Of a stretch of DNA of 46,745 nt, positions 37,498 to 46,296 are shown one piece after another. Below the pieces are notes generated by a model. The model did not search any database, was not told the DNA's origin, and saw only the letters and a list, made by a program, of their open reading frames with translations. The position numbers and the translations under genes are program-made. The first letter of the stretch is position 1. The number at the start of each line of letters is the position of its first letter. The DNA comes from a virus: the IMG/VR virus record IMGVR_UViG_3300046477_000310, positions 1-46,745 of that record. The stretch is one strand, 5' to 3'.

Positions 37498-40184
37498 TAG
37501 TTCACCGTGTAGATGACGTGCACAACGAAGAACTTCGCTGTGCCGCCCGCTGTGCCGCTCACCAGTTCGAGATAGTCACCGGCTGACAATGACGTGTTCT
37601 GTAGCGTAGAAGAACAGGTCGTGGCTCCGTTGATCCCTGTTGTGCCGCCAGTGTTCGAGCAGGCAATACCGCCAGATGCTGCTGTCGCAAGGGCCGATGA
37701 AACAATGTTGACTATGGTGCCAGCGTGATTCCTTCCGATAATGACGTTGGGTGTCCCCGCATCAGCGTTAACGTCCATCTCTACAACCGTTGAAGCGGCA
37801 GGGATGAAACACACCCTCGACTGTGGGCCAAGCTGGGCGTTAGTTATTGCGGCGCTGGCTGAAGTATCACCAACGGGTATATCGCACGTGCGGTAGGTGT
37901 TGACGACGGCAAGCTTCGCGCTTGTGACGGCGTTATTTACGAGTCCGGCAGTAGGCAATCCGGTTGCATTGGTCAGGACCAGAGCAGATGGCGTGCCGAG
38001 GGCCGGAGTGACCAGCGTGGGCGAGGTGGCCTTCACGTAGTTTCCCGTACCAGTCACCGTTACGCCTTGGATGACCGTCGAGCTTGTCCATTCAGCAGCC
38101 TGTCCGCTTGTCGGGGTGCCCGTGTTGGAGACATTGCCCCCGCCTCCGGGGGATGCCCACGTACCATCGCCACGCCAAAACGTAGAGCTTGATGCGCTGG
38201 TTCCGCTGTTGAGATTAGCTACGGGGAGGTTGCCCGTTACGCCAGTGCTTAGAGGGAGGCCCGTTGCGTTCGTCAGCACACCGGATGCGGGGGTTCCCAG
38301 TGCAGGCGTCGTGAATGTCGGGGCAGTCAGGGTTAGGCCTGCGATGGTTGTAGTCGTGCTGCTCGCCGCGACGGAGGTTGAGCCGATGGTGATGGGAAAA
38401 CCAGACGTACCGCCGCAGGGGGAGCCGCTATCTACAATGTCAATACCGTTAGCCGCCAATTTGGGGCAGTTGTTAGCTGTTCCCGCCGTCGCAATGCCAA
38501 CCGCCTTCACTGCCCCGGCGTTGTTGTTGTTCATCACCCAGCGGTGAGCCGCGGAGTCGGGATAGAGAAGATCGCTGGACGCCACGCCTGATGGTGCGGT
38601 TCCTTCCACCGCGGCAAAGCCATTGCCGGGGCCACTGACTGCGAATGCTTGGGATACCGTAGTGGTATTGGCTGTCGTAACGCCATCGTCCATGTGTGAA
38701 TTCGCAATCGAGGTGGAGGATGCGGCCTTTGGAATATACCCCGTCGTCAAGCCAGAGATTCCGCCAGCTACAGCGCAGCCCGTAGCATTGCCGTTGGCTA
38801 GAACGCCGGTAGGAGCTTGGCCTAGTGGGCAGAGTGTCGGAGTCGAAGCCAAGGCCGTGGCTGTGGCCGCGTTGCCCGTCGTGCTCTGGTTCCACGTCGG
38901 CACTGTGCCGCCAAGGTCGCCGTACTGGATCTGCACATAATCCGGGGCTGCCGTCGAGCCGGTGTTGTTGCCGAAGAACCGATGCGCCGCCGCGTTGCTA
39001 AGATTGAACTGAAGGAACGGCGTGGTCGTGCTGGTTGCTACCGAAGTGGTGAATAGCGGGGAGAGCGCACCCGCAGAGAAGTTGGTTACGCTTCCCACGC
39101 CCGAACCGCCACCGCCCGCCGCAAGGTTGAGAATCGTTGCGGTGGGTGTAATGCTGGAGGCGGTGTGATTGCATACCCGCCAGTTGACCGTATCGGTCGA
39201 GGGCCATGCCTGAAACTCCAGCCCTCCGTCCCATCCGCTTCCCGCCGGGCTTGTGCTGAAGGCAGCAGCGAAGGCCGTAGAGGAAACTACGCCGGGCATG
39301 GATGCTGTCGTAGCCCCTGTGCAGGAATTGGCCGAGATGGTTGAGGTCGGCATGGATATCTGGATAGGCGTGACCGCCGAAGGGATGATCGGGCAGGTTC
39401 CATCTGCCTTGAGGAATCCAGTGCAGGAACCGCTTGCCCAGAGTTGAACGATATCGCTGAAGGTCGCATTACGGCTGGCTACACCCGAAGTGTTGTAGAC
39501 GACACCAGGACTGCCGGGAAAGGTAGCGCCACCGCCACCGCCGCCGCCCGCAGGTGCCCATGATCCATCGGCCCGCAGGAAGTTGCTCGTTCCACCGCCC
39601 GAAGCAGGAACCGCGCCGCTATTCGCAGAGCCGAAGAGTGGGATGCTTCCTGAAATGTCACTGTAGGTCAGGGTAAAGAAACTTGGAAGTGCGCTGCCTG
39701 CGGTACGGTTTCCGAAGACGGTATGCGCCGCGGCATTTTGCAGGTTGAGGCTTGGCGTAGTCGTTGGGTTGGAGACGGCAAACAGCGGAGATCCGCCACC
39801 GACATTCGTTACCGAACCCGAACCACCACCGCCTGAGCCGCCGAGAGTAACCGGATACGTCCCAATGACTCCCCGCGTGGTCGAAACCTGATACCAGTAC
39901 GTCCCCGCCGCCGCCCAGAATCCAAACCGGCCCGCCGTATCCGTCAGGAACTGGCTAGAGGTTGGCACCGTTAGCGCCTGGTCGAGATAGATGGTAGCCA
40001 GCGAAGAGCAGGCAGAGGTGGTGCAGACTTTGATGTTGGCCTTGGAATAGGCCAGCACCGGAGCACTCGCGCCCGTAGGTACATTGGTCGCAACCGTCGT
40101 CACTTGCTTATCAAGGCGGAAGCCTTGCCCGTGGCAGGTTACGGCGAGCGCCGCGAAGAGTCCGGCGTAGCGGAGAAGTTTCAT
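37497..40184 (-). CDS. Exported long tail-fibre-like protein
   Basis: 895 aa with AGAGG upstream. Signal peptide [19 protein letters not shown] with Q at +1. Residues about 40-130 form a beta-sandwich ([20 protein letters not shown]) shared with the next fibre gene. After a glycine linker come several fibre repeats of the type found widely in phage tail fibres, for example [20 protein letters not shown] and [20 protein letters not shown]. The C-terminus ([20 protein letters not shown]) looks like a beta-sheet head. It resembles a receptor-binding fibre but is built for export. Confidence 0.8.
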   Translation of the reverse strand: MKLLRYAGLFAALAVTCHGQGFRLDKQVTTVATNVPTGASAPVLAYSKANIKVCTTSACSSLATIYLDQALTVPTSSQFLTDTAGRFGFWAAAGTYWYQVSTTRGVIGTYPVTLGGSGGGGSGSVTNVGGGSPLFAVSNPTTTPSLNLQNAAAHTVFGNRTAGSALPSFFTLTYSDISGSIPLFGSANSGAVPASGGGTSNFLRADGSWAPAGGGGGGGATFPGSPGVVYNTSGVASRNATFSDIVQLWASGSCTGFLKADGTCPIIPSAVTPIQISMPTSTISANSCTGATTASMPGVVSSTAFAAAFSTSPAGSGWDGGLEFQAWPSTDTVNWRVCNHTASSITPTATILNLAAGGGGSGVGSVTNFSAGALSPLFTTSVATSTTTPFLQFNLSNAAAHRFFGNNTGSTAAPDYVQIQYGDLGGTVPTWNQSTTGNAATATALASTPTLCPLGQAPTGVLANGNATGCAVAGGISGLTTGYIPKAASSTSIANSHMDDGVTTANTTTVSQAFAVSGPGNGFAAVEGTAPSGVASSDLLYPDSAAHRWVMNNNNAGAVKAVGIATAGTANNCPKLAANGIDIVDSGSPCGGTSGFPITIGSTSVAASSTTTTIAGLTLTAPTFTTPALGTPASGVLTNATGLPLSTGVTGNLPVANLNSGTSASSSTFWRGDGTWASPGGGGNVSNTGTPTSGQAAEWTSSTVIQGVTVTGTGNYVKATSPTLVTPALGTPSALVLTNATGLPTAGLVNNAVTSAKLAVVNTYRTCDIPVGDTSASAAITNAQLGPQSRVCFIPAASTVVEMDVNADAGTPNVIIGRNHAGTIVNIVSSALATAASGGIACSNTGGTTGINGATTCSSTLQNTSLSAGDYLELVSGTAGGTAKFFVVHVIYTVN

Positions 40185-40210
40185 TATGACCTCTTGTGGG
40201 GTTGGGGGTA

Positions 40211-41422
40211 TTACTTAGCCGCTACAGTCCAGTTGGTGCCGTTGCAATAGGCAAGGACGTGATTCGTGCTTCCGCCTGTGACAGTCGCGCCCCATGTGTT
40301 CGTTGTGGAGTCGGTGACAGGGCGCATCGTTCCTTCCAATCCGCTAATGCAGGCCGGGAGGGAAGAAAAGGTTGTCGTGGTGATCTGGACTGTACCGTTT
40401 AACGTGTTGGCGTGGGTCGGGCCGCAGCCCAGCCCAACACGGACCCCTAAAGTGTTCTGGTCTCGGCCTACAAAGTCACAGAAATTGGAGGGGGTTGACG
40501 TGTTATTGGCTTCGGACAGGAAGCCGTAATTCTCACCGGTGATCTGGTCTGTGCTTAAGGGGGCCATCCCTGAATAAAACCCCCAATGCTTATTAACCGT
40601 GGCCCCGGCGTTTACGTGGGGTTCGTCCGCTTCGAAGTTGGTAAGGTTTACTCCTGCGGCTCCGGCAGTGGGAGAAACTTCTATACCAATTGCGTTCTTC
40701 CCTGCGCGATAAACGCCGGTAGTGTCGAAGAGTCCAATGATCCCAGCCGAACTTCCGGTATAGTCTCCGTCATCAATCGAAATATCGACTCCGGGGGTTT
40801 GCAGGCTCCCTCCCCCTGCCGCTCCAGTCCCTCGATAAAATAGGTGGTTGCCGTCCGTCGTTAAGTAGTTGTCGCTAGGCGTATCAGCGGATTTTACGGA
40901 AAGTGAGGCTGTAAGCTGACCGCCGTTGATAATCTGCACTTCTCCGACGCTGTTCGTGATGAAGTTCGCGGAGCCTGCGCAGTTTCCTCCACTGTTGTAG
41001 ACGACAGATGTAAATGGAACGCCATCCAGCGAGCATCCCGAGCCACCGCCGCCCGTCCCGCCTACGGTAAAGGGGTAAGTCCCCACCACCGCGCCTGCCT
41101 GATTCACCACGCTGTAGGAATAGGTTCCCGCGGCCACCCAGAAGGCAAAGCGGCCCGTCGCGTCGGTCGTAATCGGCTGAGTAAGGGGCTGCGCTCCCGC
41201 CTGGTCAAAAAAGATGGGCACCGCATTGGTGCAGGGCGAATTCACCGCGGGGTAGGCACACACCGTAATGGTGGCAAAGGGCACCGTCATAATCGCCGCC
41301 GCAGCCCCAGCAGGCACGTTATTGGCGGGCTGGGTGGCATTGCCGGTGAAGCTTCCCAGCGTCTGCGCGTACATCGGTGCAGCAAGGGCCAGCAACAGTA
41401 CCCATTTCGGGAATCGCTTCAT
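40211..41422 (-). CDS. Exported tail-fibre-like protein
   Basis: 403 aa with AGAGGAG upstream. Signal peptide [20 protein letters not shown], cleaving after MYA with Q at +1. The following domain ([20 protein letters not shown], then [16 protein letters not shown]) is a paralogue of the one in the 895-aa fibre. The C-terminal half is beta-rich and ends with [20 protein letters not shown]. First gene of the exported-protein cluster. Likely a fibre or a surface protein. Confidence 0.75.
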   Translation of the reverse strand: MKRFPKWVLLLALAAPMYAQTLGSFTGNATQPANNVPAGAAAAIMTVPFATITVCAYPAVNSPCTNAVPIFFDQAGAQPLTQPITTDATGRFAFWVAAGTYSYSVVNQAGAVVGTYPFTVGGTGGGGSGCSLDGVPFTSVVYNSGGNCAGSANFITNSVGEVQIINGGQLTASLSVKSADTPSDNYLTTDGNHLFYRGTGAAGGGSLQTPGVDISIDDGDYTGSSAGIIGLFDTTGVYRAGKNAIGIEVSPTAGAAGVNLTNFEADEPHVNAGATVNKHWGFYSGMAPLSTDQITGENYGFLSEANNTSTPSNFCDFVGRDQNTLGVRVGLGCGPTHANTLNGTVQITTTTFSSLPACISGLEGTMRPVTDSTTNTWGATVTGGSTNHVLAYCNGTNWTVAAK

Positions 41423-41448
41423 AGTTCTCCTCTGTTAGTCTTGGCCGC

Positions 41449-41565
41449 ATGGCCGTCATATGGGTTGCACTGCTGATCGCCGCAGTCGTCCTGGGGCGCT
41501 ATCTGCGCCGCAGAATCATGCGTTGGCCGCATAAAAACCCCCGCTCAGGGCAGGGGTGGGAGTAG
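41449..41565 (+). CDS. Opposite-strand membrane microprotein
   Basis: 38 aa (AVIWVALLIAAVVLGRYLRR, then a basic tail). One hydrophobic span with positive residues after it. Located 10 nt before the next plus-strand frame, in the gap between minus-strand genes. The ribosome site is weak. Confidence 0.4.
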   Translation: MAVIWVALLIAAVVLGRYLRRRIMRWPHKNPRSGQGWE

Positions 41566-41575
41566 AATTCTTGGC

Positions 41576-41818
41576 ATGTTCACGGTTGCCGGTGGAATCC
41601 TGATTGCCGTTGTGGTGATCGTCGGGCTAATGCTTCTGGTCCCGGCAATCGGCTTAGTTCGTAAGGTTCTTCGAACTGAGATTTCAGACGAGACGCCCGA
41701 ACAGTGGGCAGCCAAACAGCCTACCTACGACGAGTACCTGAAGAAGCGAGTACGGGAACGGCGTATGGATTCAGCAGCGGAATCTTCCGACCAGCCCTCT
41801 CTACGGTCTGACCTATAA
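41576..41818 (+). CDS. Opposite-strand single-span membrane protein
   Basis: 80 aa. N-terminal span (GILIAVVVIVGLMLLVPAIG) then a charged soluble tail (ETPEQWAAKQPTYDEYLKKR). GGGAG lies upstream at a longer than ideal distance. Its last 98 nt overlap the end of the ejection-like gene antisense. The span and tail look like a real protein, perhaps a lysis or exclusion function. Confidence 0.5.
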   Translation: MFTVAGGILIAVVVIVGLMLLVPAIGLVRKVLRTEISDETPEQWAAKQPTYDEYLKKRVRERRMDSAAESSDQPSLRSDL

Positions 41819-43334
41819 CTGAAGTAGCTTGCGGCAAATATCCAGGCCGAGCCGGTAGGTTAAGTTCGTTGGGCGAGCGGTAGCGGTCGAGTGCAGCGTT
41901 CGTAACCGCGTCTGAATCGGTGAGGTTCTTGAACATGCGGGATGTGCCTAAGTTGTAAGCCTGCGTTACCGGATTGCCGTGCAGTTGTAGGCTCTCCTGA
42001 AGGCTCAAGGGGTTTGCTCGTCCAGCGACAGTCGCTCGCTTCCCTGCTACCTTCGCCACATCCGAAGCGTGACCATAAAGTTCCTGATTCTGTGCAATGT
42101 CGTCAACCGGCACTCCGCTCTGCCGCGAAAGCTCGTCATAAACCAGATCCCGCGTCCCGCTATTGACCGCTTCAGTTCGTGCCGTCGCTGGGTTGGAGCG
42201 TGCAGCGTTACGATCGCCGCCCTCCTTATTGAAGAAAGACTTCAGTTTGGCGTTCGTGTCCTTACGGATTGCGTCCACCGTGTTCAATGACGGCTTCTTG
42301 GGAACGGTCGTCACCTCGCGAGTGAAGGGCTGCCCATCGGGGCCAAGAATCGGGCTGGTTACGGTCTCGGTTTTGGGCCGCATGTCGTAAACAGAAGCCC
42401 GCTTGAGCGTGGCTGGGCCAATGCCCGGCGTCTCGAACATATCCGTCGCCGGGATGCTCCTGACCTGATCGCCCACCAAAGATGTCGTGTCAATCGGGTT
42501 ACGCAGGTAAGGTGACTTGAGGTTCTGATACCAGTCGTTCGCCGCGTCTCTGACCTTAAGAGCAGCATCTGAGAATCCCTTTACGCCCTTGGGATTCTGC
42601 TTGGCAATCTCAGGCAGTGTAGCTTCAACCGACTGCTCAAAGTCAGGCATCGAAACAGGAGGCTTCAGCGAACGGTTCAGCATCTCGCCCGGCGAACCCG
42701 TAACCAGTCCGCGAGTTGCCGCAACCTTCTGCGCCTCCGGGGTAGCCGCGGCAAAACGTAGAGCCTTACCAGAGACATTCGCCGCTCCGCCAAGCACTTT
42801 CCCCGCGGCCTTTGGAGCCAGCAAATCCGTGCCGAGTCCAGCAAGCGCAGGCACCACCCCATAGGTCGCCGCATCGTTCTCAATGCCACGAGCCCAAGGC
42901 CCAACGATCGGAATGGCATCGGTGGCATGGTTCATTACTTCCGTCGCATTCTTGCTACCTGGAATCTGCCGCAGAGCATCGACGGTAGGCTTCACAAACA
43001 TGCGGTGGATGCCGAGACCAGCCGGGCCGAGCGGGGTTGATGTCGCTGCCATCTCATCATCCGATTGAGCGGGTGCGGTAAACGCGCCGATTGGCCCAGC
43101 CACCATGCTCTTCAGGTGCTGCCCTATAACCACTCCGGTGTTACGTATTGGCCTATCGCCAACCAGTTTTTGCCCAGATGTTCCTTCGGGCTGCATGTTG
43201 GCTTCAGGATGAGCCGCGAGCTGAGGCACGCCGTAGGCTCCAGCGCCCGCGACAGAAGGCGCAGCCGTTGGGGAATTCTGCTCAAACCAGTTGCCCGCTT
43301 TAGGTGCGTTCTGCTCAAACCAGCTCTTCGGCAT
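41721..43334 (-). CDS. Ejection/internal virion-like protein
   Basis: 537 aa, no signal peptide. It begins with a repeated motif (SWFEQNAPKAGNWFEQNSP), then Ala/Gly/Pro-rich and helical parts (IVGPWARGIENDAATYGVVP), and a charged helical C-terminal half. In short-tailed phages, large Ala/Gln-rich proteins before the fibres are internal proteins ejected with the DNA. The order (before fibres, after tail hub) agrees. The ATG overlaps the previous TAA (TAATG). No lytic transglycosylase motif is seen. Confidence 0.65.
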   Translation of the reverse strand: MPKSWFEQNAPKAGNWFEQNSPTAAPSVAGAGAYGVPQLAAHPEANMQPEGTSGQKLVGDRPIRNTGVVIGQHLKSMVAGPIGAFTAPAQSDDEMAATSTPLGPAGLGIHRMFVKPTVDALRQIPGSKNATEVMNHATDAIPIVGPWARGIENDAATYGVVPALAGLGTDLLAPKAAGKVLGGAANVSGKALRFAAATPEAQKVAATRGLVTGSPGEMLNRSLKPPVSMPDFEQSVEATLPEIAKQNPKGVKGFSDAALKVRDAANDWYQNLKSPYLRNPIDTTSLVGDQVRSIPATDMFETPGIGPATLKRASVYDMRPKTETVTSPILGPDGQPFTREVTTVPKKPSLNTVDAIRKDTNAKLKSFFNKEGGDRNAARSNPATARTEAVNSGTRDLVYDELSRQSGVPVDDIAQNQELYGHASDVAKVAGKRATVAGRANPLSLQESLQLHGNPVTQAYNLGTSRMFKNLTDSDAVTNAALDRYRSPNELNLPARPGYLPQATSVIGQTVERAGRKIPLLNPYAVPVLASSGTRRR

Positions 43335-44824
43335 TACTGCACCACCTTCGCGCCCTTGCTCTTGTAGTGCTCAACCTGATCTGCCGGAACGGGCATAACG
43401 GTGCCGTCCGGAGCCTGCATCTTCACAGTTCCGCCGGTGTTGCCGCCTCTGTGCTTCACGCCTGCACCCCCCGTAACTCCCACCTGACCCGGAGCGAGTC
43501 GTCTGAGCACTTCTTCCTGCTGATTCAGCTTGTTGTAAGCGCTTGCGTTGGTATCGCTGCCGAACTTTGGCACAACTTCGAGGATGCGTTGCGCTCCTGC
43601 CTCTGAAGACGTGCCGCCCGTGGTCGAGCGCAGGATGCCCGCCTGCTCCATCGTCTGCCGCTGGGCATTGAGCAGATTGATTGCTTCCTTTGAAAGCCCA
43701 CCGGTAACCAACTTGCCCTGAATGATCTTGCCGACCGTCGAGTTCGGGTCTGCCGCTGCCGCCGCGAGTGTAGCGTCGGAAAGGTCGCCGCCCGTCGCCT
43801 CGTATGCCTTGATTGCATCGCGGAGATGCGTCACGGAGCCGGAGAGGTCGTTGAAGGTAACAACCTTGCCCTGCTGCCTGATTGCCGTGTTCGCGTTCCT
43901 GCGTCCAAGGTTGGTAACGTTGCCTTGGTCGTCGGTGATCTGAGGCGTACCCGGAAGCGGAGTGCCATCGGGTCCAGTGCCGTAGAAATCGGCGTTCTGA
44001 TTGTTCTCGCGTAGCTGCAGCCCCTTTGCCCGCAGGCCGAGGCTCCCCATTGCAACCTGAAGCTTTTGGTCTACCTGCTGCAACTTCTTCTGCGCTTCCG
44101 TCCACTCCGGCGTGCCGGGGATGTAGTGATTCTTCTGGATGTCGGCCATGATCGCAGACTTGTCTGCAGTCGCCTGGTGCATTGCCGACAAAGCCTGATG
44201 GTCCTTGAAAGCCTGCGACTCGTGATCGTCCTCGAACGTGGGGATTCCATCGGGGCCGGTGGTCATCTTCAGGCCGCGAGCAGCCGCGACACCGGCAAGC
44301 CTGTCGAGGCTCATCTGGTGCTTCTGCTCTATCTTTGCTTCCTCAATATCAGGCCGCTGGTTGAGGTAATTGGTATTGGCCTCAGTCTGCCCGACCTGAG
44401 CAAGATTCTGCTCGTTGCCAATGTCCTGCCCGATACGTGCCTGATCTTGAGCCAAGAGAAATTGGTGGTGGTTCTCTGTTCCAGGAGTAGCCGCTGCTAT
44501 ACCGGGAGCTAGGATAGACAGGCCGATATCCCCAGCGCGGGCGAGGCCACGCAAGAGCGGATTCTTGATCTGATGAATCCCCGAGCCTGCAGTCAGCTTG
44601 TCCTGATACGCCTGCTGATCACCAAGCAACCGGCTCTGCGTGTTCTGCACTGCCTGATTGGGCTGCCTCAATACGGACAGCGCAGGTGAAGCAATGCCCG
44701 TCAACGGATTCGGTCCCACTGGAGGCGGCGGAGGCGGTGCAGCGGCAGGCATCGTTGCCAGGTTCACGTCAGGCACTGGCAACCGCTGGATGCGCTTGTA
44801 ATCGTCAATGAGAGGGTTGCCCAT
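43334..44824 (-). CDS. Ejection/internal virion-like protein
   Basis: 496 aa. A proline-rich N-terminus is followed by long helical stretches rich in Gln, Ala and Asn (QDQARIGQDIGNEQNLAQVG; TEWTEAQKKLQQVDQKLQVA). The C-terminus is small and basic (TVMPVPADQVEHYKSKGAK). This is the composition of podovirus ejection proteins. TAATG overlaps join it to neighbours on both sides. Confidence 0.65.
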   Translation of the reverse strand: MGNPLIDDYKRIQRLPVPDVNLATMPAAAPPPPPPVGPNPLTGIASPALSVLRQPNQAVQNTQSRLLGDQQAYQDKLTAGSGIHQIKNPLLRGLARAGDIGLSILAPGIAAATPGTENHHQFLLAQDQARIGQDIGNEQNLAQVGQTEANTNYLNQRPDIEEAKIEQKHQMSLDRLAGVAAARGLKMTTGPDGIPTFEDDHESQAFKDHQALSAMHQATADKSAIMADIQKNHYIPGTPEWTEAQKKLQQVDQKLQVAMGSLGLRAKGLQLRENNQNADFYGTGPDGTPLPGTPQITDDQGNVTNLGRRNANTAIRQQGKVVTFNDLSGSVTHLRDAIKAYEATGGDLSDATLAAAAADPNSTVGKIIQGKLVTGGLSKEAINLLNAQRQTMEQAGILRSTTGGTSSEAGAQRILEVVPKFGSDTNASAYNKLNQQEEVLRRLAPGQVGVTGGAGVKHRGGNTGGTVKMQAPDGTVMPVPADQVEHYKSKGAKVVQ

Positions 44825-45378
44825 TATCTCTTCGCTCCGTAGTATGCCGCCGCGCCTTGAATTACCGAATTAACCGGAGCGAGCCAACTGTTTAGCGTCT
44901 GATTCTGCGCTTCCGATTGTGCATTAAGTGCGTTTGTCGACAAACCGAGGGCGTTCTCTCCGGCTCCAACATTCTGCCCATACATCCCCTCAAGTCCCTG
45001 AATCCCCTGCGATCGCTGCTGTTCCTTCAGCATGGCGTTGCGGTTCTGTACTCCCAGCGCCGCGTCTGACAGTTGCGCTGTAGCATCATGCGCCGCCTGA
45101 GTCGCTGCCGGAGCAAATCCGCCCGCATTGTTGGTACGCGCCGCCTGCAGATTCCCTTGCCCCACAGTGCCAGCCACAGCCCCACCGATCGACTGCTGCG
45201 CCGCCGTGTTCATGTTGTTCATGGTCTGCTGGTCAAACCCCTGCGGGTTCGTCGCCATCTTGTTCAGAGTTGGCGTAAGGATGTTGTACGTGCTTGAGGC
45301 GCGGTCTCCGTAACTCCCCGCCATCCCCTGCGCCGTCTTCGAATTTTGCCCCGCTGCCGCTGCGGTATCTCTCGCCAT
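44824..45378 (-). CDS. Small ejection/virion-like protein
   Basis: 184 aa from the ATG at 45378 with AGGAG 7-8 nt upstream. Ala/Gln/Asn-rich and helical (QQTMNNMNTAAQQSIGGAVA; SEAQNQTLNSWLAPVNSVIQ). Resembles the smallest of the internal virion proteins in P22-like gene orders. Ends in a short basic tail (AAYYGAKR). Confidence 0.6.
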   Translation of the reverse strand: MARDTAAAAGQNSKTAQGMAGSYGDRASSTYNILTPTLNKMATNPQGFDQQTMNNMNTAAQQSIGGAVAGTVGQGNLQAARTNNAGGFAPAATQAAHDATAQLSDAALGVQNRNAMLKEQQRSQGIQGLEGMYGQNVGAGENALGLSTNALNAQSEAQNQTLNSWLAPVNSVIQGAAAYYGAKR

Positions 45379-45388
45379 CCCGAGTCTC

Positions 45389-45775
45389 CTATAAGTACCG
45401 GCAATATGATTGCCAGCGTGACCGTACCCACCCAAGTTGCTTTACCAGACGCCTGCCGAATGCCTTGTCCACCACTGGAGGAATCCAGCAATGCGCATCC
45501 GTAAATCCCTTTTGCAACAGAAGCCGGTGCATCCCCTCATGCAGCAGTTTCAGCACATCAAACCTCCATGCAGGGGTTCTCCACTTCGGATCGCCCAGCA
45601 TGTAAACCTCAACCGTCTTCCGCGCCGCCACCGCCTGCACTGGCACGTCATTTTCATCCACCGCAACCAGCACCGCTTCAAACGCCGTCAGGTCGGGGAA
45701 CTCGTAATCGAATCCCTGTTCTGCGTGCAGCTTTCTTAGAATCGGCTCATCTGATGCGCGAAACTCTCGAATCAT
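45389..45775 (-). CDS. GNAT-like acetyltransferase in the virion operon
   Basis: 128 aa. Layout resembles the GNAT fold: IREFRASDEPILRKLHAEQG (first strand and helix), VPVQAVAARKTVEVYMLG (central strands), then RFDVLKLLHEGMHRLLLQKG and VDKAFGRRLVKQLGWVRS. The acetyl-CoA loop (Q/RxxGxG/A) is not clean, so activity is uncertain. It lies between a small structural gene and the ejection-like genes, where similar GNAT-like genes occur in many podoviruses. Confidence 0.6.
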   Translation of the reverse strand: MIREFRASDEPILRKLHAEQGFDYEFPDLTAFEAVLVAVDENDVPVQAVAARKTVEVYMLGDPKWRTPAWRFDVLKLLHEGMHRLLLQKGFTDAHCWIPPVVDKAFGRRLVKQLGWVRSRWQSYCRYL

Positions 45776-46296
45776 TTGCGAATCGGCGGTATAGAAGAAT
45801 TTCTATAAGTCGTTGCCCCGAACGCCGCCGTCCCCTGGTTCTGCTGCATCGGAGGCCCGATGTGCGATCCCGTTCCTACTGCCTCCGGTGTTGAGCCGCC
45901 GTGGTACACGTCTGTAGACGGTGGCGAGCTGGGATAGGCATGGTTCGATTTCCAGTAATACTTCCCCGGCCCCAGAAAGACGCGGTGATTCTGCGATGCT
46001 CCCATATCAATCTTGTGGAAGTTCTGAAAGTCCGGTGTTTGCGAGTAGTAAGCAAAATAGTTGATGCCGCGATAGGCCGGAGCATTGTCGGTGATCTGTA
46101 TATCGTGAATCCCATCCGCCGCGGTCACGCTCATCTGGCTAATGGCCGATGGTGCTGCCTGCTGCGCTCCGGTTGGATCGGTGTTGCCTTGGTCTGCCTG
46201 TGCGTTGATGGCGTCTTCGATCTTCTCCAACGCATTACCCAACTGGCTATCCTTGTTGCGAATGTAACCCTTATTCGGAACCTGAAACCTTGCCAT
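45772..46296 (-). CDS. Small tail/structural protein
   Basis: 174 aa, no signal peptide. Starts ARFQVPNKGYIRNKDSQLGN, then a helical linker, then a beta domain with ISQMSVTAADGIHDIQITDN and ININYFAYYS-like strands (here RGINYFAYYSQTPDFQNFHK). The beta part looks like a fibronectin-type or Ig fold found on virion surfaces. It follows the giant tail protein directly. Probable minor tail protein. Confidence 0.6.
   Translation of the reverse strand: MARFQVPNKGYIRNKDSQLGNALEKIEDAINAQADQGNTDPTGAQQAAPSAISQMSVTAADGIHDIQITDNAPAYRGINYFAYYSQTPDFQNFHKIDMGASQNHRVFLGPGKYYWKSNHAYPSSPPSTDVYHGGSTPEAVGTGSHIGPPMQQNQGTAAFGATTYRNSSIPPIRK

Noticed and set aside
43371-44105. 244-codon alternative minus-strand frame inside the ejection-like gene
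   Set aside because: It is an out-of-frame shadow rich in Arg, Gly and Ser; the 496-aa frame is coupled to both neighbours.
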